A stretch of 20,286 nucleotides of DNA from Clostridia bacterium (GCA_017414585.1 JAFQLN010000102.1:1-20286); one strand, 5' to 3'. Counted from the first letter of the stretch, positions 1 to 7,554 are shown. Notes: generated by a model not told the origin, from the letters alone. Made by a program: numbers and translations.

Positions 1-130
1 CAAGGGGACACCCCTTGACCCCGTTTGTGAAGCTGGTCGGGATTTCATCATGGAATAAATTCCATGACGAAATCTATTCGACGTGGAGCGAGTGCAGAGT
101 ATTTTACTTTAGCTCCCGCATAACTTCAAC
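1..130. repeat. Two strong palindromes at the window edge, possibly part of a truncated intergenic repeat
   Basis: Bases 1-17 form CAAGGGG, loop ACA, CCCCTTG. Bases 41-74 form a 15-bp stem (GATTTC plus TCATGGAAT on the left, ATTCCATGA plus GAAATC on the right) with one A-C mismatch and a two-base loop. Read on the minus strand, the order GGGGTC, AAGGGG, CCCCTT loosely resembles the GGGG...GGGGC...GCCCC part of repeat A, but the match is too short to assign. No gene is seen here. Confidence 0.4.
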
Positions 131-410
131 ACGCGCGTGAGCCTTGCCCAACTTCACCTTTGGACTGCAAATCACTTGTGCTCTCCACGGCGGGGGAAGT
201 CAGGGTCTCGGTGGTCCCTGACTTCCGTCTTTACCATATTCTGATCCCTTGGATCAAATATCGCCTCGTTCAGCTGAAGCATATTTACTTATCTCTTTAT
301 CCCCCTCGTTATCATATCAACTGCATCTATGGCGCCGCTGTGCACCTTGTCAGTATAAAGTTCTTTGCGGAGCTTTCTTTCAAGAAAGCGACCGTTCCCC
401 CCGTTCCCCC
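131..410 (+). repeat. Repeat B, copy 1 (structured 5' leader element)
   Basis: This copy is homologous to 14678-14966 read on the minus strand. The core block 240-283 matches 14813-14856 at 43 of 44 positions and contains TGATCC-CTT-GGATCA and the palindrome TTCAGCTGAA. A hairpin at 195-226 pairs GGAAGTCAGGG with CCCTGACTTCC around the loop TCTCGGTGGT. In copy 2 the stem sequence is different but still paired, and the loop is nearly the same. A second hairpin at 372-389 (GCTTTCT, loop TTCA, AGAAAGC) is enclosed by CGG/CCG. A C-rich tract and the ribosome binding site of the glycosyltransferase follow, so the element would be that gene's leader. Confidence 0.8.
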
Positions 411-424
411 AAAGGAGGTTACAC

Positions 425-1633
425 ATGAATTTTCTGATTTTATCCGTTACCGCAGGCGAAGGGCATAACTCTACGGCGCGTGCCGTGAAAGAGGAAGCTG
501 AGCGTCTGGGGTCGGATTGTACGATTCTTGATACGTTTCAGTATATTTCGCCGGAACTGGCTAAGGTTGTTTCGGAGGGGTATCTGCTTGTTACGGAGAA
601 GGCGAAAACCGCTTATAAGCTCGGGTACAGGCTTGCTGAGAAGAGGCGTCCCGATGCCGAGCATCTGCCGTATAAGATTATGAATCTGGCTATGTCCGAT
701 GACCTTGCGGAATGCATCAACGGCGGGGATTTCGATGTCGTGCTGTTTACGCATCCGTTTGTCGGACCGATTCTCGACGTCATGAAGGAGCGGCATATCA
801 TTCATAAGCGCACCGTCGGAATCCTCACAGACTTCACCTTCCATCCTTACTGGGAGGACGCAACGCGCAACGATTACGTCGTCACCCCCGACCAGCTCCT
901 CCTCCCGCAGGCACGCCGCAAGGGTTTTGCAGATCAGCAGATTCTCCCCTTCGGCATCCCCATTTCCCCCCGCTTCTCACAAAAAACCGAACAGCACGAA
1001 GCAAGAAAACAGCTCGGAGTCGATCCGAATCTCCCCACAATCCTCCTCATGGGCGGCTCCATGGGCTACGGCAATATGCTCGAAGTCGTGCAGTCCATAG
1101 ATAAAATCGCTATGGATGCCCCCTTCCAGCTCCTCGTCGTCTGCGGAAATAACGCCGATGCCAAAGCCGAAATCGAGCAGTTCGCTCCCGAAGCCAAACA
1201 CCCCGTCCATGCCTTCGGATTCGTCAAAAATATCCCCACCTTCATGGACGCCGCCGACTGCCTCATCTCCAAACCCGGCGGACTCACTACCTCCGAAGCA
1301 CTCGCCAAAGGCCTGCCCATGATCATCGTCAAACCCATCCCCGGTCAGGAGGAACGCAACGCGGAATTTCTTCTCAATGCAGGCTGCGCTATGCGCGTCT
1401 CCAAAACCTGCCCCATCGACGAGTGCATCTTCCAGCTCTTCTCCTCCAAAACCAGACTCGATGCCATGCGCCTCGCCGTCTCCGCTGTCGGCAAACCCGA
1501 CTCCACCGAACGGCTCGGTCAGTTCCTCGTCGATCTCGCCCATACCCCCATCATCTCAAACGAAAAATTATCCTCCTCCGACTTCGCCGCCAATCCCCTC
1601 TTTATCGGCGAGGACGGATATATCATCCGGTAA
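425..1633 (+). CDS. MGDG-synthase/MurG-type glycosyltransferase (diacylglycerol glycosyltransferase-like)
   Basis: This 402-residue GT-B protein probably moves a sugar from a nucleotide-sugar donor to a membrane lipid such as diacylglycerol at the inner face of the membrane. The N-terminal half has the MGDG-synthase signature SVTAGEGHNSTARAV (residues 7-21), a GxGHxxxA motif, and TDFTFHPYW near 136-144. The C-terminal half has LLMGGSMGYG and KPGGLTTSEALAKGLPMI near 283-300, followed by PGQEERNAEFL, typical of the donor-binding domain of MurG and UgtP relatives. The ATG at 425 is chosen because AAAGGAGG lies 8-9 bases upstream; an in-frame start at 365 falls inside repeat B. The capA-like gene starts 5 bases after its stop, so the two are probably co-transcribed. 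Codon choice changes near base 820, from many T- or G-ending codons to almost uniformly C-ending ones. The exact acceptor cannot be read from sequence. Confidence 0.85.
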   Translation: MNFLILSVTAGEGHNSTARAVKEEAERLGSDCTILDTFQYISPELAKVVSEGYLLVTEKAKTAYKLGYRLAEKRRPDAEHLPYKIMNLAMSDDLAECINGGDFDVVLFTHPFVGPILDVMKERHIIHKRTVGILTDFTFHPYWEDATRNDYVVTPDQLLLPQARRKGFADQQILPFGIPISPRFSQKTEQHEARKQLGVDPNLPTILLMGGSMGYGNMLEVVQSIDKIAMDAPFQLLVVCGNNADAKAEIEQFAPEAKHPVHAFGFVKNIPTFMDAADCLISKPGGLTTSEALAKGLPMIIVKPIPGQEERNAEFLLNAGCAMRVSKTCPIDECIFQLFSSKTRLDAMRLAVSAVGKPDSTERLGQFLVDLAHTPIISNEKLSSSDFAANPLFIGEDGYIIR

Positions 1634-1638
1634 CCGCT

Positions 1639-3030
1639 ATGAATCTTGAATCCATTCCCGCTTCCCGTCTCGCCGGCTCCATCGTCCTCGCTCTCTTCTC
1701 CGCCGCACTCATCCTCTACCATGCCGCTCTCCCGGACGATCTCTCCGCCGCCGCGCCCGAAACGGATGCTTCCCTCCCTCTCTATACCGAAACGCTTCCC
1801 TCAAACGCGGAAAATCCCCTCCCGCCCGAATCCTCCGACAGCGGAAGTGACACCGGCGAAACCGAACCGACCGCACCCATCCCCGATCCCGTCAACCCTG
1901 CCGACCTCGCCGATGCCGCCGCACAAATCCCGGCCGATCCCGCTGTCCCCCTCGGCGCACTTACGGAAGACTTCTTTTCTTCCCTCCCCGAAAATGCACA
2001 AATCGCGCTCGATACCTATTTTCATGAAAATCCCGCCCCGGACGCACGCTCCTTCCGCTATGCCTTCTATGCCGCCGTCGGATACACCCCCCTCGCATAC
2101 GCACACCTGACTGCCTCCGGGACGAATCCGGTGCCCGCATCCCCCGCCGACCCCAACCACATCGCCAGCCTCGTGTTCACCGGCGACTTCAATCTCGGCG
2201 AGGACTTCTCATGGTGTCCTATCCGCCATCTCGGGGAAAATCCGTCCGTTTCCGACTTCCTCCTGCCGCCGCTCGACAGCCTGCTTGCTTCCGCTGACCT
2301 CATCTGCATCAACCTCGAATGCGTCATCAGCGACCGCGGCACGCCTACGCCGAATAAAGCCTATACCTTCCGCGGCAGTCCCGAAAACGTCCGCCTGCTC
2401 ACCGAAGCCGGGTGCGATATCGTCTCCCTCGCCAACAATCACGTGTACGACTACGGTCCCGATGCCCTGCTCGATACCATGCAGCATCTTACGGACGCAC
2501 AAATCGCCTATGTCGGTGCGGGAGCTGATCTCGCCGAAGCGTCGTCTTATAAGGCACTTGTCGCGGGCGGTCTCAAAATCGGTTTTGCGGCGGCGTCCAA
2601 TGCGGAGAAGTTTTATATGACTCCCATCGCTGAAGAAAACGCGCCCGGGATTCTCACGATGTACGACCCCGCGCTCATGCTTGAGACCGTCTCGAAAGCC
2701 GCCGCGGACTGCGATTTTGTCGTCTATGTCGTGCACTGGGGAACGGAGAACTCTACAGTAGTAAACGATAATCAGATTGACCTCGCCGGGCAGTTTGCCG
2801 AAGCTGGCGCGGATGCAGTAATCGGGCATCACCCGCACGTTTTACAAAAGACGGATATGATCGGTGATGTGCCCGTCGCCTACTCCCTCGGGAATTTCTG
2901 GTTCAATACATCGCCGAACGATACTGCCGCCGCAGAGCTTGTTCTGTCGTGGAACGACGATGCCATTGACGCGCAGATTATCCTCCATGACTGCCGCCAC
3001 GAAAACGGCGTGACTACCCTCGTCGAATGA
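1639..3030 (+). CDS. Membrane-anchored CapA/PgsA-family protein (PGA_cap, metallophosphoesterase fold)
   Basis: This 463-residue protein has a short cytoplasmic start, one hydrophobic helix (about residues 10-32, a signal anchor), a Pro/Glu/Thr/Asp-rich linker (about 33-105) and a C-terminal CapA domain. The domain motifs appear in order: FTGDFNLGEDF (about 179), DLICINLECVISD (about 220), SLANNHVYDYG (about 262), VVYVVHWGTEN (about 360) and GADAVIGHHPHV with AYSLGNFWF (about 390-420). CapA proteins are linked to poly-gamma-glutamate capsule assembly, but many clostridial members sit outside any capsule operon and their substrate is unknown. That is so here: no pgsB or pgsC neighbour is visible. 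The ATG at 1639 is preferred over an upstream in-frame start at 1423, because the extension lies inside the previous gene and is Arg/Pro-rich. No clear ribosome binding site precedes it, so translation may be coupled to the glycosyltransferase. Confidence 0.85.
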   Translation: MNLESIPASRLAGSIVLALFSAALILYHAALPDDLSAAAPETDASLPLYTETLPSNAENPLPPESSDSGSDTGETEPTAPIPDPVNPADLADAAAQIPADPAVPLGALTEDFFSSLPENAQIALDTYFHENPAPDARSFRYAFYAAVGYTPLAYAHLTASGTNPVPASPADPNHIASLVFTGDFNLGEDFSWCPIRHLGENPSVSDFLLPPLDSLLASADLICINLECVISDRGTPTPNKAYTFRGSPENVRLLTEAGCDIVSLANNHVYDYGPDALLDTMQHLTDAQIAYVGAGADLAEASSYKALVAGGLKIGFAAASNAEKFYMTPIAEENAPGILTMYDPALMLETVSKAAADCDFVVYVVHWGTENSTVVNDNQIDLAGQFAEAGADAVIGHHPHVLQKTDMIGDVPVAYSLGNFWFNTSPNDTAAAELVLSWNDDAIDAQIILHDCRHENGVTTLVE

Positions 3031-3096
3031 CGCGGATTTCTCCCTTCCGATCTTTATCTTTCAATTCACCTACAGCACAAAACCGGAGACTTGCCT

Positions 3097-3858
3097 ATGT
3101 CTGATCTTACTTATTCCACCTTCCGTGAACACTATCTTTCCATGATCTCCCCCGAACTGCCGGGATTTGCCACGCATTTCGACCGCTTTTCCGATGAATC
3201 CGTTATCGAAAGTCTCTTCACCGTGTCCGACAAGCTCATCGACAACGCGAAGAAATTCAACCTCACCTCCATTCTCGAACCCGGCGAAATCATCCGCAAG
3301 CACCTCATCGACTCCCTCATCCCCCTCGGCATCCTCCTCAGTGAAGGCATTGCGATTTCCAATATCCTCGATGTGGGCACCGGCGCGGGATTTCCCCTTC
3401 TTCCGTGGGCGTGCGCACTGAAGAACGACGATATTTCCCTCACCGGCATGGATGCGACCGCCAAGAAAATTTCCCATATCCTCGAAGCCCGCGATGCCGC
3501 CGCGCTCCCTCACCTCACCGCTCTGCAGGGACGTGCGGAAGAACTTGCTTCCACAGCCATGCGCGAATCGTTCACCCTCGTCACAGCGCGCGCCGTTGCG
3601 GATCTTCCCGTTCTGATGGAGCTGTGCGCGCCTTTTGTCACCCCGGGCGGATATTTCGCCGCTCTCAAGGGACACGCCGAGGAAGAAGTCAAAGCATCTG
3701 CCCGCGCCGCGTCCGTCCTCGGTCTGGAGATTGTCCGCACGGAAAACTACCTCCTCCCCGGCGGCGATGCGCGTTCCCTCGTCCTCTGCCGCAAAATGAC
3801 CCCCACCCCGCATAAATATCCGCGCCGGTACGCTGATATCACTAAAAAACCGCTGTGA
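3097..3858 (+). CDS. rsmG: 16S rRNA (guanine527-N7)-methyltransferase RsmG (GidB)
   Basis: This 253-residue SAM-dependent methyltransferase modifies G527 of 16S rRNA in the small ribosomal subunit. It is slightly longer than the usual 205-240 residues. The sequence NILDVGTGAGFPLLPWA (about residues 89-105) is the SAM-binding motif I of GidB proteins. TGMDATAKKISHI follows (motif II region), then FTLVTARAVADLPVLMELCAPFVTPGGYFAALKG (about 163-196, read in two adjoining blocks), the characteristic TARAVA and ALKG motifs. The ATG at 3097 follows CCGGAG by 8 bases; a TTG two codons earlier is in frame but less likely. It sits upstream of noc, soj and spo0J as in Bacillus and many Clostridia. The usual left neighbour mnmG is replaced by the CapA-like gene. 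An intrinsic terminator follows at 3906. Confidence 0.95.
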   Translation: MSDLTYSTFREHYLSMISPELPGFATHFDRFSDESVIESLFTVSDKLIDNAKKFNLTSILEPGEIIRKHLIDSLIPLGILLSEGIAISNILDVGTGAGFPLLPWACALKNDDISLTGMDATAKKISHILEARDAAALPHLTALQGRAEELASTAMRESFTLVTARAVADLPVLMELCAPFVTPGGYFAALKGHAEEEVKASARAASVLGLEIVRTENYLLPGGDARSLVLCRKMTPTPHKYPRRYADITKKPL

Positions 3859-3905
3859 TGTCATTCACCGACCTGTGACGCACGCGAATCCGATAAGATG
3901 AAATT

Positions 3906-3937
3906 TTCCCGCATCCACGCGGGAATTTTTTTCTTTT
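3906..3937 (+). terminator. Intrinsic terminator after rsmG
   Basis: TTCCCGC (3906-3912), loop ATCCAC and GCGGGAA (3919-3925) form a 7-bp stem followed directly by seven T residues, then C and four more T. It separates rsmG from the noc transcription unit. Confidence 0.85.
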
Positions 3938-3995
3938 CCATGAAAACCTTCCCCCTTTCGCCTGCCACCCTTCTACGGATTTTGCACCGCGCCTG

Positions 3996-4004
3996 TGCTA
4001 TACT
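3996..4004 (+). promoter_or_regulatory. Extended -10 promoter of noc
   Basis: TGC followed by TATACT gives an extended -10 element 64 bases before the noc start codon. No good -35 hexamer lies 16-18 bases upstream, which is normal for extended -10 promoters. It follows the rsmG terminator, so noc appears to have its own promoter. The bases TGTGCTATACT are repeated exactly in the promoter at 12966-12976. Confidence 0.55.
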
Positions 4005-4067
4005 TATTCCCGCAGACGGAAAATTGGCACCCGTTTGCAAGTTTGTTTAAATCCAAGGAGGTTACCA

Positions 4068-4949
4068 ATGTTCTGGGGAAAAATCAAAGAAATCAGCCGC
4101 ATCATCCGTGAAATCGACGTTGACACCATTCTCGTGCCGGAGGGACGCATCCGACAGGTCCGCTCCGACGACAGTCTGACCGCGCTTGCCGACAGCATCC
4201 GCGAACACGGCATTCTCGAACCGATCCTCGTCCGCCGCGACCCATCCTCTTCCCGCGACCGTCCGCGCTATCTTCTCATCGCCGGAGAACGCAGACTCCG
4301 CGCCGCGCAGATTCTCTCCATGCCGACCGTCCCGTGCGTTTCCATGGACACGAGCGAAATCGACGCGGCAGTGATCGCCATTGTCGAAAATCTGCACCGC
4401 GAAGACCTCAATCTCTTCGAGGAAGCCGCCGCAATCGCTTCCCTCATCCATCTCTCCGGCATGACGCAGGAGCAGTGCGCGCGGCGTCTCTCCGTCAGCC
4501 AGTCCTATATTGCCAACAAACTCCGCCTCCTCAAGCTCACCGAAGAAGAGCGCGAACTCATGCTTAGAAACAGTCTCACCGAACGGCACGGACGCGCCCT
4601 GCTCCGCATCGAGTCCCCGGATGAGCGTCGTCGGGTGCTCGGCGTAATGATCGACCGCATGATGAATGTCGCGGCAGCGGAAGAATACGTGGAGTCCCTC
4701 CTGTGCGCGCAGTCTAGGGCGGAAGAAATCCTCGCACGGCAGAAGCCCGATCAGAAAAAGAAGCTCATTATCCGCGATATCCGCATTTTCTACAACTCCA
4801 TTGACAATGCCGTCGATATTATCAAAAAATCCGGCATCCCCGTCGAATCCTCCCGCAGAGAGACGGATGACGGCACGCTCATCTCCATCCTCCTGCCGAA
4901 AGCACCGCTCACCGCCGAGCAGACAGTCGGATCGAAACAGGCAGGGTAA
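4068..4949 (+). CDS. noc: Nucleoid occlusion protein Noc (ParB-family CTPase)
   Basis: This is a 293-residue ParB/Noc protein. Noc binds dispersed chromosomal sites, spreads as a CTP-dependent clamp, anchors DNA to the membrane and blocks division over the nucleoid. The first 17 residues (MFWGKIKEISRIIREID) form an amphipathic helix with Phe and Trp on the apolar side, as expected for the Noc membrane-targeting peptide. CTP-site motifs are GERRLRAA (73-80) and ENLHREDLN (108-116). The helix-turn-helix covers about 132-156. Q145, K151, K156 and R173 sit at the four positions that published ParB/Noc swap work found to set Noc-site rather than parS specificity (Q, K, K, R in Bacillus Noc). The ATG at 4068 follows AAGGAGG by 7 bases. 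It is distinguished from the second ParB (Spo0J) by those residues, by the helix and by position next to rsmG. No perfect Noc binding site was found in the window. Confidence 0.9.
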   Translation: MFWGKIKEISRIIREIDVDTILVPEGRIRQVRSDDSLTALADSIREHGILEPILVRRDPSSSRDRPRYLLIAGERRLRAAQILSMPTVPCVSMDTSEIDAAVIAIVENLHREDLNLFEEAAAIASLIHLSGMTQEQCARRLSVSQSYIANKLRLLKLTEEERELMLRNSLTERHGRALLRIESPDERRRVLGVMIDRMMNVAAAEEYVESLLCAQSRAEEILARQKPDQKKKLIIRDIRIFYNSIDNAVDIIKKSGIPVESSRRETDDGTLISILLPKAPLTAEQTVGSKQAG

Positions 4950-4951
4950 AT

Positions 4952-4967
4952 TGTTTCACGTGAAACA
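4952..4967. other. parS: parS site 1 (ParB/Spo0J centromere site)
   Basis: TGTTTCACGTGAAACA, the perfect 16-bp palindromic parS consensus, begins 2 bases after the noc stop codon. It should be bound by Spo0J and not by Noc. Confidence 0.97.
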
Positions 4968-5001
4968 TCTCAAGTCTTTTACTTTTGTCAATAATTTATG
5001 C

Positions 5002-5030
5002 TTGACATTTACCAAACTATATGTTATCAT
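5002..5030 (+). promoter_or_regulatory. Sigma-A type promoter between the parS sites
   Basis: The -35 TTGACA (5002-5007), a 17-base spacer and the -10 TATCAT (5025-5030) with an upstream TG form a strong housekeeping promoter pointing toward soj. Its transcript would cross parS site 2 at 5062-5077, so bound ParB could affect it. A second promoter at 5114 is closer to soj. Confidence 0.75.
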
Positions 5031-5061
5031 AGAATTACGGACTTTCCGGACTCATAGAAAA

Positions 5062-5077
5062 TGTTTCACGTGAAACA
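5062..5077. other. parS: parS site 2 (ParB/Spo0J centromere site)
   Basis: This is a second perfect TGTTTCACGTGAAACA, extended by one A-A and T-T pair on each side to a 20-bp palindrome (5060-5079). It lies 110 bp from site 1, between two promoters that face soj. Confidence 0.97.
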
Positions 5078-5082
5078 TTCTT

Positions 5083-5094
5083 TGTGAATTCACA
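5083..5094. promoter_or_regulatory. Perfect palindrome TGTGAATTCACA, possible operator
   Basis: This is a 12-bp perfect palindrome between parS site 2 and the -35 element of the proximal soj promoter (5114). Its position would suit a regulator of soj-spo0J, but no binding protein can be named. It could be chance. Confidence 0.3.
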
Positions 5095-5113
5095 CACAAT
5101 TTGCATTCCTCTG

Positions 5114-5142
5114 TTGACTTTTCGGGAACTTTTGACTATAAT
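5114..5142 (+). promoter_or_regulatory. Promoter of soj-spo0J
   Basis: The -35 TTGACT (5114-5119), a 17-base spacer and a consensus -10 TATAAT (5137-5142) predict a start of transcription near 5149. This rules out the in-frame GTG at 5148 as the soj start and supports the ATG at 5199. The 50-base leader holds a small hairpin, TGACGC (5153-5158) with GCGTCA (5167-5172). Confidence 0.88.
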
Positions 5143-5198
5143 ATAAGGTGTATGACGCGCTGCTTTGCGTCAAATTCATCGACATAAAGGGCTTATCT

Positions 5199-5984
5199 AT
5201 GCCGAAACCTTATATTATTTCTTTCGCCAATCAGAAAGGCGGTGTCGGCAAGACGACTTCCTGCGTGAACGCGGCGAGCTGCGCGGCTGAAAAAGGTCTG
5301 CGCGTGCTTCTCGTGGACTGCGACCCGCAGGGGAATACGACTTCCGGCGTCGGCATTTCCAAAAAGAATATTTCCGGCACGACCTACGATGTCCTGCTCG
5401 GTGATGCGGAACCGGACGAAGTGATTCAGGCGACGGAATTCAAAAATCTCTCCGTGATCCCGGCGACTTTGTCTCTGGCGGGCGCGGAATTTGAACTCTT
5501 CAGCGCAGAGAAGCGTGAAAAGCAGCTCAAGAATTTCCTCGCCAAATGCACGGATTTCGATCTGATTTTCATCGACTGTCCGCCTTCTCTGTCCATGCTG
5601 ACCATCAACGCGCTTACGGCTTCCGACGGGGTCGTGATCCCGATGCAGTGCGAATACTACGCCATGGAAGGGCTTGCACAGCTGATGTATACTATCCGCA
5701 AGGTGAAGGAGCTATATAATCCTTCGCTGTCCGTACTGGGCATTCTTGTGACGATGTACAACGGGCGGCTGAATCTTTCGACTGCAGTACTCGGGGAAAT
5801 CAAGAAATACTACGCGGACAAGCTGTTCAAGACGACGATCCCGCGTTCCGTCAAGCTGTCCGAGGCGCCCGGATTCGGCACGCCGATCAACTATCACGAG
5901 AAATATTCCAAAGCGTGCGACGCCTACCGGGATCTGACCGACGAGCTGCTATCCCGCATCGGCATCGTACCGACCGCACTTTAA
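5199..5984 (+). CDS. soj: Chromosome partitioning ATPase Soj (ParA)
   Basis: This 261-residue ParA-type ATPase binds DNA non-specifically as an ATP dimer. It is driven by Spo0J at parS to help origin segregation, and in relatives it also regulates DnaA. The deviant Walker A is KGGVGKTT (residues 13-20), with both signature lysines. Walker A' is VDCDPQGN (39-46) and Walker B is LIFIDCPPSL (about 121-130). The C-terminal PRSVKLSEAPGFG segment is typical of Soj proteins. The ATG at 5199 has AAAGGG 8-9 bases upstream and lies downstream of the predicted transcription start. The protein has no N-terminal helix-turn-helix, so it is the short chromosomal type and not a plasmid P1 type. It is followed 38 bases later by spo0J. 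Confidence 0.96.
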   Translation: MPKPYIISFANQKGGVGKTTSCVNAASCAAEKGLRVLLVDCDPQGNTTSGVGISKKNISGTTYDVLLGDAEPDEVIQATEFKNLSVIPATLSLAGAEFELFSAEKREKQLKNFLAKCTDFDLIFIDCPPSLSMLTINALTASDGVVIPMQCEYYAMEGLAQLMYTIRKVKELYNPSLSVLGILVTMYNGRLNLSTAVLGEIKKYYADKLFKTTIPRSVKLSEAPGFGTPINYHEKYSKACDAYRDLTDELLSRIGIVPTAL

Positions 5985-6022
5985 TTTACATATCTCAGCA
6001 TTATACCGGAGTTCAACAGATT

Positions 6023-6913
6023 ATGGCAAAAAAACAAAGCCTCCGCCGGGGACTGGACGAGATTTTTCTCGACAATTCCTTCCCGGAGGAAGAAAAAAGC
6101 ACATCCGAACGTCTCAGCGTATCTATTTCGCTGATTGACATCAATCCCGATCAGCCGCGCAAGAATTTCGATGCGGAATCTCTCGCAGGTCTGGCGGATT
6201 CCATTTCCGCAAACGGACTTCTGCAGCCGATCCTTGTCCGCAGAATCGAAGACCGCTATGAAATCATCGCAGGCGAACGCCGCTTCCGTGCATCCAAACT
6301 CGCGGGACTGGGCGAAATCCCCGTCATCGTCGTCGAAGCGGACAATCTCGCGGCGGCAAAGTATGCGCTGATCGAAAATCTGCAGAGAGAAGATCTTAAT
6401 CCCTACGAAGAAGCGTCGGCGTACCACACGCTCATGAAGGAATATTCGCTGTCGCAGGAAGAAATTTCGATCCAGATCGGAAAATCCCGTTCTGCTATCG
6501 CCAATTCCCTGCGCCTGCTCGATCTCCCGGATGAAGTGGTGAAAATGCTTGTTGACGGACTTCTGACCGCGGGTCACGGGCGTGCTCTGCTAGGTCTGCG
6601 CGACAAAAGCCAGATAATCCCTCTTGCCGAACGGTGTGTGAACCGGAATCTTTCTGTCCGCGACGTGGAAGCGGCTGTCAAGCAGGCTAACCGGCTCTAT
6701 CTGAAGAGTCTGGAAGCCGATGAAGAAGAAAACGAGCTGACAGTTGACTACTTCCAGTCCCTCGAAACCAGATTTACGAATTTCACGGGACGCAGATGCA
6801 AAATCGTTGAGTCGAAAAACAAAAAGACTTTCCAGCTCGAGTACAGAGACAACGAAGACCTGGAAGATATCCTGAAAAAACTCGCGGGAGACAATCTTTT
6901 CGACGCATATTGA
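6023..6913 (+). CDS. spo0J: Chromosome partitioning protein Spo0J (ParB CTPase)
   Basis: This 296-residue ParB loads at parS, closes as a CTP-bound clamp, spreads along DNA, recruits SMC and stimulates Soj. The CTP-site motifs are GERRFRA (84-90) and ENLQREDLNP (119-127). The helix-turn-helix spans about 143-167. At the four parS/Noc specificity positions it has R156, S162, D167 and G184. Arg and Gly at the first and last match the parS-binding type and contrast with the Q, K, K, R of the Noc at 4068. The C-terminal part (about 215-296) should be the dimerisation domain. The N-terminal SLRRGLDEIFLD matches the usual ParB start that contacts Soj, which supports the ATG at 6023. GGAG lies 11 bases upstream. 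Confidence 0.95.
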   Translation: MAKKQSLRRGLDEIFLDNSFPEEEKSTSERLSVSISLIDINPDQPRKNFDAESLAGLADSISANGLLQPILVRRIEDRYEIIAGERRFRASKLAGLGEIPVIVVEADNLAAAKYALIENLQREDLNPYEEASAYHTLMKEYSLSQEEISIQIGKSRSAIANSLRLLDLPDEVVKMLVDGLLTAGHGRALLGLRDKSQIIPLAERCVNRNLSVRDVEAAVKQANRLYLKSLEADEEENELTVDYFQSLETRFTNFTGRRCKIVESKNKKTFQLEYRDNEDLEDILKKLAGDNLFDAY

Positions 6914-6942
6914 TCTGCACCGATGATCAAGGAGGATTCTGC

Positions 6943-7524
6943 ATGGAACAGAAACTGTATTTTTACGAAAACTTTGACATCGACGTAAACGGCACATCCA
7001 TGCCGCTGATCATCTGGGGACTGTACATCGGGATTGTTCTCGGCGTACTCGGCTCGATTATCTGCCGGATCTATTCGAGCAGAATCATTACGGCTCTCGT
7101 AAAAAACGGGTGCACGGATGAAGCGAGCGCGAAAACGCTTTCGGAACTGGCTCTCGGGAACACGTACTTCATCCGCAGAATGCTGCGCGAGGACTCTTCT
7201 CTGCGCCGTGCGGTGATGATGTCCGGCGATGCGTCCTCTCCCGTACAGGCAGGAAAGCTGAAAACCTTCTGGTACACGAAATTTCTGCGGGACGACCTTC
7301 CTGTGAAAACGGATTTCTCAAACGCACGCTTCTGGCTGCCGGAAGAAAAGCGTCCGGGGGCTGAACTGCGCTACCAGATCGAAGGACACCCGGTTCTCAG
7401 CTTTATCTTTGCGGCGGCGGCGCTCTTCGCCGTGGCAATGTTTGCAAACTTTGCGATTCCGGAGCTTCTGCAGATGCTTGACAACTTCATCACAACCGTG
7501 AAGCCGGAATCGAATATTCTCTGA
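6943..7524 (+). CDS. Unknown protein with two membrane helices
   Basis: The family of this 193-residue protein is not recognised. It has a short acidic N-terminus, one helix at about 21-43 (PLIIWGLYIGIVLGVLGSII), a roughly 105-residue soluble middle part, and a second helix at about 150-172 (PVLSFIFAAAALFAVAMFA). The middle part contains many Arg and Lys (residues 43-140), so it is probably cytoplasmic, with both termini outside. The ATG at 6943 follows AAGGAGG by 6 bases, a strong site that rejects the upstream in-frame start at 6910. It starts 29 bases after spo0J and ends 30 bases before the MORN gene, so it probably belongs to the soj-spo0J transcript. A link to segregation or to the cell membrane is suggested only by position. 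Confidence 0.8.
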   Translation: MEQKLYFYENFDIDVNGTSMPLIIWGLYIGIVLGVLGSIICRIYSSRIITALVKNGCTDEASAKTLSELALGNTYFIRRMLREDSSLRRAVMMSGDASSPVQAGKLKTFWYTKFLRDDLPVKTDFSNARFWLPEEKRPGAELRYQIEGHPVLSFIFAAAALFAVAMFANFAIPELLQMLDNFITTVKPESNIL

Positions 7525-7554
7525 TCACATCATCTCTTTATCGGGAGATTTCCT

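Noticed and set aside
3906..3925. Noc binding site candidate TTTTCCCGC...GCGGGAATT
   Set aside because: It is a spaced stem followed by a T run, hence a terminator; the Noc site is the continuous palindrome ATTTCCCGGGAAAT.
4950..5198. Replication origin (DnaA box cluster)
   Set aside because: There is no group of TTATNCACA-type boxes. The gene order suggests the origin is close, but it is not in this window as far as I can see.
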